Below are positions 1 through 6,863 of a stretch of 64,000 nucleotides of DNA, one piece after another; position 1 is the first letter of the stretch; every line of letters starts with the position of its first letter. The stretch is from Dokdonia sinensis (GTDB lineage Bacteria > Bacteroidota > Bacteroidia > Flavobacteriales > Flavobacteriaceae), in the NCBI RefSeq assembly GCF_003688895.1, contig NZ_REFV01000004.1, forward strand, positions 62,001 to 126,000, given 5' to 3'. The position numbers were made by a program, and so were the translations under genes. Under the pieces are notes generated by a model. The model did not search any database and was not told where the DNA came from. It saw only the letters and a program-made list of their open reading frames with translations.

Positions 1-152
1 ACTTTCCCATCTTTTTGGTAGATCTCGACGATAGATTTTGCCTCACCTGTGTTATCATCTATGGTTTTCCATTTTCCAAAAACAGATGCTTCTTGGGCTT
101 GCATACTGCTCGCTACAAAAGTCAAACAGAGTATTAAAAGTATTTTTCTCAT
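1..152 (-). CDS. DUF2147-type secreted protein, N-terminal part only
   Basis: Only the first 50 codons lie in the window; the gene runs off the left edge. The visible product starts with a signal peptide (MRKILLILCLTFVASSMQAQ) and continues with a segment, GKWKTIDDNTGEAKSIVEIY, typical of the start of the DUF2147 domain, a small beta-rich secreted domain of unknown function. The start is the ATG at 150-152 on the minus strand. It sits downstream of the chalcone-isomerase-like gene on the same strand, with a hairpin between them, so it is probably a separate transcript. The family assignment rests on this short segment only. Confidence 0.72.
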   Translation of the reverse strand, partial: MRKILLILCLTFVASSMQAQEASVFGKWKTIDDNTGEAKSIVEIYQKDGK

Positions 153-172
153 TGCAAATTTTATTTAAAATG

Positions 173-202
173 AAAACGGCGAATGATTCCATTCGCCGTT
201 TT
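173..202 (-). terminator. Intrinsic terminator hairpin
   Basis: A perfect 13-bp stem (AAAACGGCGAATG, 4-base loop, complementary arm at 190-202) follows the stop codon of the minus-strand chalcone-isomerase-like gene. The A run at its left end becomes a U run in the minus transcript. Confidence 0.75.
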
Positions 203-219
203 AAAATGATTTTTAAGGA

Positions 220-780
220 TTACTTTCCTAGCATCGCCTTTTTAAGATCTTTATCTGCAGGCTCTTTCCCCAACCAGATACCAAAAAGAGCTTTCTTAAA
301 GTCCATACCTTCAATCACTCCAACTTCTTTTCCGTTTTTGTAAACTACAGATCCTTTTCCTTTTATGTAAGCAATGTCAAAAACGTTTCCATTTACAATC
401 TCCTCATTAAAAAATCCTTTAAACTTCTCGATCTTATCTTTAAGTGGCGCAATATTTCCTCTCATAGAAGCATCAAAACCATCATTTACAGCCTCTACCA
501 TTTTTTCTTTAGAAACTAGTCCGGATACGATATGTAGTTTCATAACCATAGTCTCATCTGCATTTATGATAGTGTTTGCGTCTTTGCTTTTTGCTTTAAG
601 ATACAATCCGCCTGCATAAAGATCTATCCAGACTTTCTCTCTCATTCCTGCTCCATTGAGCATTAGGTCAGCTCCCTCGATAGTCATTGTGTTTGGGAGT
701 GTGGCGTCACCTACTTGGGTTTGCGCTTTGGCAAAAGCAAAACTAAAAACAGTAACTAAAGCTAAAAATACATTTTTCAT
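220..780 (-). CDS. Chalcone isomerase-like secreted protein
   Basis: A 186-residue protein with an N-terminal signal peptide ending AFAKA-QTQ, followed by a chalcone-isomerase-like fold domain. Segments that suggest the family are GAGMREKVWIDLYAGGLYL near residue 45 and the C-terminal FKKALFGIWLGKEPADKDLKKAMLG. Bacterial members of this family are periplasmic or secreted proteins of unknown substrate; the plant enzyme's isomerase activity should not be assumed. The signal-peptide cleavage region is encoded by a degenerate copy of the dispersed palindrome (725-738). YihY lies 8 bp upstream on the same strand, so co-transcription with nadC and yihY is likely. Confidence 0.8.
   Translation of the reverse strand: MKNVFLALVTVFSFAFAKAQTQVGDATLPNTMTIEGADLMLNGAGMREKVWIDLYAGGLYLKAKSKDANTIINADETMVMKLHIVSGLVSKEKMVEAVNDGFDASMRGNIAPLKDKIEKFKGFFNEEIVNGNVFDIAYIKGKGSVVYKNGKEVGVIEGMDFKKALFGIWLGKEPADKDLKKAMLGK
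725..738. repeat. Degenerate copy of the dispersed palindrome, in CDS
   Basis: GCTTTGGCAAAAGC differs from the core GCTTTCGCGAAAGC at two central positions. It encodes the Ala-Phe-Ala-Lys-Ala signal peptidase region of the chalcone-isomerase-like protein. Confidence 0.5.
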
Positions 781-787
781 AATTTGT

Positions 788-1729
788 TTATTTATTTAAG
801 GGTTGGTGCGATTTCCGCAATTTTCGTAAAACAGCGTTAAGCTCGAAGCCTAACAATATCAGGTTTGAATTTATCCAAATATATAACAACATTATTAATA
901 GTGCACCTATGGAACCGTACAGCTCATTATAGTTTGAAAAATTATCAATGTAAACACCAAATAAATAGGTAGTTAACATAAATAATAGTGTGGTCATTAG
1001 TGCTCCTGGCGAGAAAAACCTGCTGTGTTTTCCTTCTTTGGTGCCAAAATAATATAACGTCGCTACCGTCACATAGATCATAATCGTAAAGAAAATGTAA
1101 CTCCCTACACTCAATAAAACAATGTCTGTATCGTCACTCATAAAGTCCCTATCTCTTAAAGAATTGAGAACATATTCAAAATAAACCAATACTGTTATCG
1201 TAGTAACCAACAACAATGCCAAAATTATTGAAACACTCAGAGCTATAGCGTATTGCCTGAAAAAACTACGGTTTATATGCACATTAAAAGAGCCTTCAAA
1301 ACCACTAAAAATGGCATTTACGCCATTTGCCATAAGAAATAGTGCAAGTATACCGGCAAATGATAAAAGTCCCGCTCGCTCGTTCTGCGCAATGTCAGAA
1401 ATTATGGGTTGAAAAAAACCTTGCGACTGACTAGGAATAAGTTCATAGATGAATGCCATAAACTTAAGATTAAAGTCATCTATGGGCACATACGGAATCA
1501 AGTTTAACAAAAAAAGTAGCGCAGGAAAAAGCGCCATAAAAAAACTGTATGCGATAGAACTCGCTCTTGAGGACAATGCTCCTTCAAGAATTCCTGTAAA
1601 ATAGGTTTTTGTGAGATCATAAGCCGTCATTCCTTCAAAACCTGGAAGCACGATTTTCTGTAAACCCTCTACTATATAGCAAAAAGGCTTAAATCGCATT
1701 AACTTCTCTTCCAGCGTCTTTTCGGCCAT
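788..1729 (-). CDS. YihY/BrkB-family inner membrane protein
   Basis: A 313-residue polytopic membrane protein of the YihY (formerly ribonuclease BN) family, with about six hydrophobic segments. The diagnostic first block is SRASSIAYSFFMALFPALLF near residues 54-73, and the last block ends in IWINSNLILLGFELNAVLRK near the C-terminus. The molecular function of the family is not settled; it was once misassigned as an RNase. Its start codon overlaps the nadC stop codon by one base, which suggests translational coupling and a nadC-yihY transcript. Confidence 0.92.
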   Translation of the reverse strand: MAEKTLEEKLMRFKPFCYIVEGLQKIVLPGFEGMTAYDLTKTYFTGILEGALSSRASSIAYSFFMALFPALLFLLNLIPYVPIDDFNLKFMAFIYELIPSQSQGFFQPIISDIAQNERAGLLSFAGILALFLMANGVNAIFSGFEGSFNVHINRSFFRQYAIALSVSIILALLLVTTITVLVYFEYVLNSLRDRDFMSDDTDIVLLSVGSYIFFTIMIYVTVATLYYFGTKEGKHSRFFSPGALMTTLLFMLTTYLFGVYIDNFSNYNELYGSIGALLIMLLYIWINSNLILLGFELNAVLRKLRKSHQPLNK

Positions 1730-2589
1730 TAGACTGCTTTAAGACTTAGGTCTAAATTGTATACAGAATGTGTGAGGGCACCACTAGAAATATAATCTAC
1801 ACCGCACATCGCATACTCGCGTATGGTCTTTTCATTTATCCCACCAGAAGACTCCGTAAGGCACTTATCGCCAATTAATTTTACAGCCTTGCGCGTATCC
1901 TCATAATTAAAGTTATCTATGAGAATGCGATACACGTGCTCGTGATTTTCTAGGATTTCTTCGATTTCAGTTAAACTCCTTGCTTCGACAATTATCTTTA
2001 AGTCGCGGTTTGTTTCTTTAAGATAGTGCACCGTTTTTAGGATTGCTTTAGTAACTCCACCAGCAAAATCTATATGGTTGTCCTTAAGCATAATCATATC
2101 GTACAGGGCAAAACGGTGATTCTCGCCTCCACCAATTTTTACCGCCCATTTTTCTAGGGCTCGTATCCCTGGTGTTGTTTTTCGGGTATCTAGAATTTTA
2201 GTTCCCGTTCCTTCTAGAAGGTCTACAAAAAATTTTGTTTTGGTTGCTATGGCACTCATACGTTGCATTGCATTTAGGACTAAGCGTTCGGCTTTGAGGA
2301 TGCTTTGGCTACTTCCCGAAACGTAAAATGCAATGTCGCCGTATTTTACAGATGCTCCGTCCTCCAATAGAGTTTCTATTTCTAATGAAGCATCTACGTG
2401 GTGGAATACCGCTTTCGCGAAAGCGATACCCGCCAAAATCCCTTCATCCTTCACAAGTAGTTTTGCCTTACCTGTCGCTGTTGCTGGAATACACGCCAGC
2501 GAACTGTGGTCACCATCTCCCACATCCTCTCGAATTGCATTCTTAATTATACCTTGAATTTCTTTATCAAACTGTTCCTGAGAAATCAT
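1729..2589 (-). CDS. nadC: Nicotinate-nucleotide diphosphorylase (carboxylating), quinolinate phosphoribosyltransferase
   Basis: A 286-residue cytoplasmic enzyme of de novo NAD synthesis: quinolinate plus PRPP gives nicotinate mononucleotide, CO2 and pyrophosphate. Recognisable blocks are RLVLNAMQRMSAIATKTKFF, the substrate-binding DTRKTTPGIRALEKWAVKIG, then GGENHRFALYDMIMLKDNHI, and a C-terminal SSGGINEKTIREYA. Length is normal for the family. The protein contains Ala-Phe-Ala-Lys-Ala encoded by an exact copy of the dispersed palindrome (2410-2425), at a place where relatives usually have a similar helix of the same length, so it appears to replace rather than add residues. First gene of a minus-strand run with yihY. 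Confidence 0.97.
   Translation of the reverse strand: MISQEQFDKEIQGIIKNAIREDVGDGDHSSLACIPATATGKAKLLVKDEGILAGIAFAKAVFHHVDASLEIETLLEDGASVKYGDIAFYVSGSSQSILKAERLVLNAMQRMSAIATKTKFFVDLLEGTGTKILDTRKTTPGIRALEKWAVKIGGGENHRFALYDMIMLKDNHIDFAGGVTKAILKTVHYLKETNRDLKIIVEARSLTEIEEILENHEHVYRILIDNFNYEDTRKAVKLIGDKCLTESSGGINEKTIREYAMCGVDYISSGALTHSVYNLDLSLKAV
2410..2425. repeat. Dispersed palindrome copy inside nadC
   Basis: Perfect 16-bp palindrome CGCTTTCGCGAAAGCG. It reads Ala-Phe-Ala-Lys-Ala in the nadC frame. Confidence 0.9.
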
Positions 2590-2666
2590 AATCTTGCTTT
2601 GTGTAAAAATAGCAAAACCGCCGAAACCTTAATTAAATAGTCGATGATAGTTGCTACTTTTGGAAT

Positions 2667-3140
2667 ATGAATATAAGACTATTGTGCATAGGAAAAACGG
2701 ATAACAAGCAATTGCAACAGCTTATAGATGAATACAGCAAGCGCCTTAACTTTTACATAAAGTTTTCCATCGAGATTATTCCAGACATCAAGAATGTAAA
2801 AAACTTGAGCGAAATCCAGCAAAAAGAAAAAGAAGGCGAGCTTATTTTAAAGAAAATCAGTCCCCAAGACCATCTGATCCTCCTCGATGAAAATGGAAAG
2901 GAATTCTCTAGCGTAGGATTTTCTAAGTTTCTGCAAAAAAAAATGAATGCAGGATTAAAAACACTTGTCCTTGTCATAGGTGGACCATACGGCTTTTCTT
3001 ATGAGGTTTATAGCAAGGCTCAGGGGAAAGTTGCATTGTCTAAAATGACTTTCTCACATCAAATGGTGCGCCTTTTTATTACGGAACAGTTGTATCGCGG
3101 TTTTACTATTTTAAAGGGAGAACCATACCATCACCAATAA
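2667..3140 (+). CDS. rlmH: 23S rRNA (pseudouridine-1915-N3)-methyltransferase RlmH
   Basis: A 157-residue SPOUT-class enzyme that methylates pseudouridine 1915 in helix 69 of 23S rRNA in assembled ribosomes. It shows LILLDENGKEFSS, the SAM-binding knot LVIGGPYGFS, and the C-terminal signature KMTFSHQMVRLFITEQLYRG followed by the invariant PYHH end. Length is exactly typical. A -7-like TACTTTTG (2655-2662) ends only 4 bases before the ATG, so the mRNA may have almost no leader, though I see no clear -33 box. Divergent from nadC. Confidence 0.97.
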   Translation: MNIRLLCIGKTDNKQLQQLIDEYSKRLNFYIKFSIEIIPDIKNVKNLSEIQQKEKEGELILKKISPQDHLILLDENGKEFSSVGFSKFLQKKMNAGLKTLVLVIGGPYGFSYEVYSKAQGKVALSKMTFSHQMVRLFITEQLYRGFTILKGEPYHHQ

Positions 3141-3185
3141 ATCTGTTATATTTATACGAATTCTAACCACCTAATTTCTGATTTT

Positions 3186-3587
3186 ATGAAAAATGCTTTC
3201 TATCTGCTTTGTGTAATTCTCATTTCAAGTTGCAACTCTTCTAAAAGTAAATCTACCCAACAAAAAGAACTTAACTCTGGCACCTATAAGGTGACTAGGA
3301 TAAATAGCGACGACGTAACCTCAATGGATGTGACCTTTATCTTAAACAAAGAAGAGAAAAGAGTTTCAGGTAATGCAGGCTGTAACGATTACTCTGCAAC
3401 CATTACTATGGAAGGAGCTACAATGACCACAAGTGAAGCTGCAATGACTAAAAAATACTGCGACGGTAAAATGGAAGTTGAAAAAGCCTTTGCGAGCGCA
3501 CTTAACGGAGTTCAATCATATAAAATGGAAGGAAACGTAATCTCTCTTTTGGATAGTAGTGGAGAAGCTATTATAGAGATGAAATAA
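3186..3587 (+). CDS. META-domain lipoprotein
   Basis: A 133-residue lipoprotein. The signal peptide ends in a lipobox, LISSC, so the mature protein starts at Cys16. The rest is one META (HslJ-like) domain, with the typical VSGNAGCNDYSATITMEG block and a later KKYC. META domains are small beta-sheet proteins found in heat-shock or secreted proteins; the exact role is unknown. It follows rlmH by 45 bp and ends at a strong bidirectional terminator. Confidence 0.85.
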   Translation: MKNAFYLLCVILISSCNSSKSKSTQQKELNSGTYKVTRINSDDVTSMDVTFILNKEEKRVSGNAGCNDYSATITMEGATMTTSEAAMTKKYCDGKMEVEKAFASALNGVQSYKMEGNVISLLDSSGEAIIEMK

Positions 3588-3604
3588 AAATATCTATTCC
3601 ACAA

Positions 3605-3633
3605 AAAAAGGGTTGCCTCTGGCAACCCTTTTT
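3605..3633. terminator. Bidirectional intrinsic terminator
   Basis: A 13-bp stem AAAAAGGGTTGCC / GGCAACCCTTTTT with a 3-base loop lies between the convergent META lipoprotein and T9SS protease genes. It has A and T runs on both sides and so serves both strands. Confidence 0.88.
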
Positions 3634-3655
3634 CATTTTATGATATTTTTTTTAA

Positions 3656-5281
3656 TTACTTAAGAATGATCTTCTTTGAAGTCTTAGTTCCATCGTCTAG
3701 ACTCTCTACATTTAAGAAGTAGATTCCAGATGGGTTACCTCCTAGCTGTATCATTTCAAGAACACCGTCCATAGTTCCAGACTTAACTTCTTGTCCTAGT
3801 ACGTTGTATACTGTATAGATAAGTTCATCACCGCTTCTGTTAACGATACTCAACTCTCCATCTGTAGGATTAGGATATACAGTTACAGAATCGTTTAAAA
3901 GATTATCTGCAAGACCAAGAGCCTGACTAAGTGTAGAAATTTCTGTAACTCCAGAATCTGTAGGATCTAACCACTGTGCCAGACCATTATTATTGTAAGA
4001 AACAGCAAAACGACCGTAAGCATCCCAACGACCATTATCATTTGTACCCGCGCAAGCTGCAAGACCACAACATAGAGTACCTATAAGTTGTCCATCTTCA
4101 TTATATAGTGCAGATCCAGAAGAACCACCTTCGGTAACTCCTTGTTCCCATCCAGTTTCTCCACCTGTATCCATTATTCTCCAGAATTTCTGACCACCAT
4201 CTTGTTTAAGAAGACCTTCATCGTTTCTACAAACTTTCATAATGTCCCCAGCTGGGTGGTGTATACCAATAGTATAGTCCGGCTCCTCATCAGATACATC
4301 CCATCCAGAATATTCAATCTCCCAATCTTCACCAATTCCTCCAGTAATTTCAAATAATCTGTAATCACTCTCTCCATTTGTAGATAAAAGCGTTGCACCA
4401 GAGGTTGAATTAAATGATCCATTTGTACTATTTGTAGTTGTAGCACAAGAAGGATCTGGACTTATCCAGTTAAATCTAAACGAAGAAGAAGCCGCGTTAA
4501 AACCACAATGATTTGCAAATAAGAAATATGGAGTTTCATCTAGTGCTGTATTGTTAAGTAAAGTACCAGTACAAAGACCACCGCCTCCTATTACGAGACC
4601 TACAGAATGCTTTAAAAGTTCCTTTACAGGATCAAAGTCAGCTCCTATAGAACAATCAACATCAAGATTACAAGCACCAGAATCATTTAGCCCTTTATTA
4701 AGTAAGTCAGAATCTGTAACTGATCTGTATCCGTGAACAACTTGTCCTACATTAAGTAAACCTTGTCCTCTTACAGCAGCTGGCTCGTGATACTCAATCC
4801 AGATATTATCACCTTCTACCCACCAAGTTCCTAATACTCCTTCTTCTTGGTTCATTTTACTTGTGTAAGCTCCTAAAAGGTGCTCACGATCGTCAGAGTA
4901 TAAGTATACAGTTGCTCCTTCTGGAAGTTTATATTGGTCAAAAACAAAATTCAATGTTTTTGCACCTTCAGACCGAACGTTCACCTTCCATACACCATCT
5001 CCGTTCTCTAATTCTGTCCAATTACCAGCAGACTCAATTCCAAAATCGGTTAAGAATTCATTTCCAAAACGGTAAGGTTTTGATTTATTTAAATCATTAA
5101 TTTCATCTTCAGCTTTCAGTGCTTCTAAGTCAAATGATGCCATAATCACAGGAGCAGCGTCACTTTTAGTAGCTACTTCCCAGCTCAAAGGAGTTCCTTC
5201 GTTTGTTACCTGAGCAATAGACGACAGACCAAAAAGAGCTGTCAATGCAAAGGCAAATACATAATGTAGATTTTTTTTCAT
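3656..5281 (-). CDS. Secreted trypsin-like serine protease (lysyl endopeptidase-like) with T9SS type A sorting domain
   Basis: A 541-residue secreted protease. Order of parts: signal peptide (residues 1-23), an N-terminal prodomain-like beta region (about 30-190), a chymotrypsin-fold protease domain (about 200-440), and a C-terminal Por secretion-type tail. Catalytic residues can be read as His in LFANHCGF, Asp in GESDYRLFEI and Ser in GGSSGSALY. This arrangement, with several Cys, matches the Achromobacter-type lysyl endopeptidases. The tail VTVYPNPTDGELSI ... SKKIILK is a type A T9SS signal, so the protein should cross the outer membrane by the type IX system. A good promoter sits about 50 bp upstream. 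Confidence 0.9.
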   Translation of the reverse strand: MKKNLHYVFAFALTALFGLSSIAQVTNEGTPLSWEVATKSDAAPVIMASFDLEALKAEDEINDLNKSKPYRFGNEFLTDFGIESAGNWTELENGDGVWKVNVRSEGAKTLNFVFDQYKLPEGATVYLYSDDREHLLGAYTSKMNQEEGVLGTWWVEGDNIWIEYHEPAAVRGQGLLNVGQVVHGYRSVTDSDLLNKGLNDSGACNLDVDCSIGADFDPVKELLKHSVGLVIGGGGLCTGTLLNNTALDETPYFLFANHCGFNAASSSFRFNWISPDPSCATTTNSTNGSFNSTSGATLLSTNGESDYRLFEITGGIGEDWEIEYSGWDVSDEEPDYTIGIHHPAGDIMKVCRNDEGLLKQDGGQKFWRIMDTGGETGWEQGVTEGGSSGSALYNEDGQLIGTLCCGLAACAGTNDNGRWDAYGRFAVSYNNNGLAQWLDPTDSGVTEISTLSQALGLADNLLNDSVTVYPNPTDGELSIVNRSGDELIYTVYNVLGQEVKSGTMDGVLEMIQLGGNPSGIYFLNVESLDDGTKTSKKIILK

Positions 5282-5327
5282 TGTAGTTTATTTAAAATTA
5301 AATTTTACTCATTGAGTAACTTGTTAT

Positions 5328-5358
5328 CAAAAATAAGGTGTTAGAATCAAATTAACAA
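5328..5358 (-). promoter_or_regulatory. Bacteroidetes-type promoter of the protease gene
   Basis: Read on the minus strand, TTG (complement 5356-5358), 20 bases, then TATTTTTG (complement 5328-5335). This fits the TTG-N17..20-TAnnTTTG consensus and gives a leader of roughly 40 bases. Confidence 0.55.
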
Positions 5359-5451
5359 AATAATAACATCCTAATATTATGTAATACGACGTTAATATGA
5401 TATCTAAATGGGTTAGCATTGTTTAATTTTGCCAAAAACTGAATTTCAGCT

Positions 5452-6075
5452 ATGGGTCCTTATACAGGTACAAAAAAGAAAAATAGGTTACAGCTACTAC
5501 ATCAGTACTATCAGTATACTGGGTTTTACACTTTTCTCGCAGATGCGATGAAAAAAGCACTTCCCCCTATTTTACTTGTTGTAGCGGGTATTGCTGCCAT
5601 TCATTTTTTTGTGTATGATATCAACGATGCCCTAGAGTATGTCATAGCTAACTACTCTAATTTTCTTATTCTCACCGTCTTTTTCGTCTCAGAGTCTATA
5701 TTAGGTATTATCCCTCCAGAATTATTTATTGCGTGGAGTGATAAGACGGATGCTCCTATTTTTTATCTCTCTATGATAGCTGTACTTTCCTTTGCAGGTG
5801 GTATTGTTTCATATTTTACAGGGAGAGCAGCACTCAAGATTCCGAGAATATATGAATATCTTGAGGTGAAGATGGCAAAGCATTTAAAAAACGCGCGTAA
5901 ATGGGGAGGCTTCCTAATCCTCGTGGGAGCTCTGCTTCCACTACCCTTTGCTGTTGCTAGTCTGGCTGCTGGTATGATTAGGTTTAATTTTAAATACTAC
6001 CTTCTTTTTGGCTTGGCGCGCTTTGTACGTTTCGCTATTTATGGAGCAGCTATTTTTAGTCTCGTAGAAGGATGA
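5452..6075 (+). CDS. VTT-domain (DedA/SNARE-associated-like) membrane protein
   Basis: A 207-residue membrane protein with about four or five hydrophobic segments. The central FFVSESILGIIPPELFIAWS and the later RKWGGFLILVGALLPLPFAV followed by LAAGMIRFNFKYYLLF are the paired half-helix blocks of the VTT/DedA superfamily, whose members are lipid flippases or ion-coupled transporters. The substrate here is unknown. A -7-like TAATTTTG lies at 5424-5431. Its stop overlaps the start of the next gene by 4 bp (ATGA), so the two are translationally coupled. Confidence 0.75.
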   Translation: MGPYTGTKKKNRLQLLHQYYQYTGFYTFLADAMKKALPPILLVVAGIAAIHFFVYDINDALEYVIANYSNFLILTVFFVSESILGIIPPELFIAWSDKTDAPIFYLSMIAVLSFAGGIVSYFTGRAALKIPRIYEYLEVKMAKHLKNARKWGGFLILVGALLPLPFAVASLAAGMIRFNFKYYLLFGLARFVRFAIYGAAIFSLVEG

Positions 6076-6668
6076 AAATAGTCTTTGCCACACACAATCC
6101 CAATAAACTTAGAGAAATACAGGCATTAGTGCCTTCACATATTACTTTAGTGAGCCTTACTGATATAGGCTGCACAGAAGATATCATCGAAGACGCACCT
6201 ACTATTGAGGGTAATGCGATTCTTAAGGCTAAATATGTAAAGGATAAATACGGTTTTGACTGTTTTGCAGATGATACGGGTCTGGAAGTCAACGCACTTA
6301 ATGGAGCTCCAGGGGTATATTCGGCGCGATACGCAGGTGAACAGAAGAATGCTCTGGATAATATGAATAAGTTACTTATCGAGCTAGCGACTAAGCACGA
6401 TCGAAGTGCGCGGTTTAAAACGGTTATCGCTTTCGCGAAAACTTGTCCCGAACTTGATTCGGGAGCGGACAAAATCCAAACGTTTGAGGGAATATGTAAA
6501 GGTCAGATTACCCGGGAGAAATTGGGAGACGGCGGATTTGGCTATGACCCGATATTCCAACCTGATGGTTTTGATGCCACATTTGCCCAAATGGCAATGC
6601 AATTAAAGGGTAAAATAAGCCATCGCGGTAGGGCTTTTGAGAAGTTTGTTGACTTCTTAGGTCAGTAA
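6072..6668 (+). CDS. rdgB: Non-canonical purine NTP diphosphatase (RdgB/HAM1 family) with an in-frame repeat insertion
   Basis: A 198-residue house-cleaning enzyme that hydrolyses dITP, dXTP and ITP to the monophosphate plus pyrophosphate. Conserved features: the N-terminal FATHNPNKLREIQ, the metal/active-site ADDTGLEVNALNGAPGVYSA, and GFGYDPIFQPDG then SHRGRAF near the end. Between the strand ending in KTVIA and FEGICKGQI the protein carries an extra hydrophilic stretch, AFAKTCPELDSGADK, encoded by a composite palindromic repeat (6428-6467). From memory, relatives have only a short turn here. The reading frame is intact and the catalytic residues are present, so the enzyme is probably active. 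Confidence 0.93.
   Translation: MKIVFATHNPNKLREIQALVPSHITLVSLTDIGCTEDIIEDAPTIEGNAILKAKYVKDKYGFDCFADDTGLEVNALNGAPGVYSARYAGEQKNALDNMNKLLIELATKHDRSARFKTVIAFAKTCPELDSGADKIQTFEGICKGQITREKLGDGGFGYDPIFQPDGFDATFAQMAMQLKGKISHRGRAFEKFVDFLGQ
6428..6467. repeat. Composite palindrome with nested hairpin, in frame inside rdgB
   Basis: The left part CGCTTTCGCGAAA (6428-6440) matches the dispersed palindrome. It is followed by a separate hairpin TCCCGAACTTGATTCGGGA (6446-6464) and a closing GCG. The same architecture is seen at 27364-27403 and 60975-61018. Confidence 0.8.
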
Positions 6669-6714
6669 ACACAACAGTTCACACTATCCTCATAAACTAA
6701 ATCTACATTATAAC

Positions 6715-6743
6715 TTGGAATCCACTATTTAGGAGTACTTTTG
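6715..6743 (+). promoter_or_regulatory. Promoter of the DEAD-box helicase gene
   Basis: TTG at 6715-6717, 18 bases, TACTTTTG at 6736-6743: a full match to the Bacteroidetes TTG / TAnnTTTG pattern. Transcription would begin near 6749, leaving a leader of about 115 bases before the chosen ATG. Confidence 0.65.
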
Positions 6744-6754
6744 CACTTTGAAAA

Positions 6755-6854
6755 ACCTCAGGGTGAGGTTATGCCGAAATCATCGGCACCGTGTTGAAAG
6801 AAGCAATTGGTTATTATATGTCGTTGCGCTTCATACAGCACGATAACATATAAT
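6755..6854 (+). promoter_or_regulatory. Structured 5' leader of the DEAD-box helicase mRNA
   Basis: Three hairpins follow the promoter: ACCTCA/TGAGGT (6755-6769, 3-base loop), GCCGA/TCGGC (6773-6787, 5-base loop) and a longer one with a 9-bp base stem ATTATATGT (6813-6821) pairing with ACATATAAT (6846-6854), with inner pairs above it. The last ends 9 bases before the start codon and could control ribosome access. Function is inferred. Confidence 0.45.
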
Positions 6855-6863
6855 TATATATCA

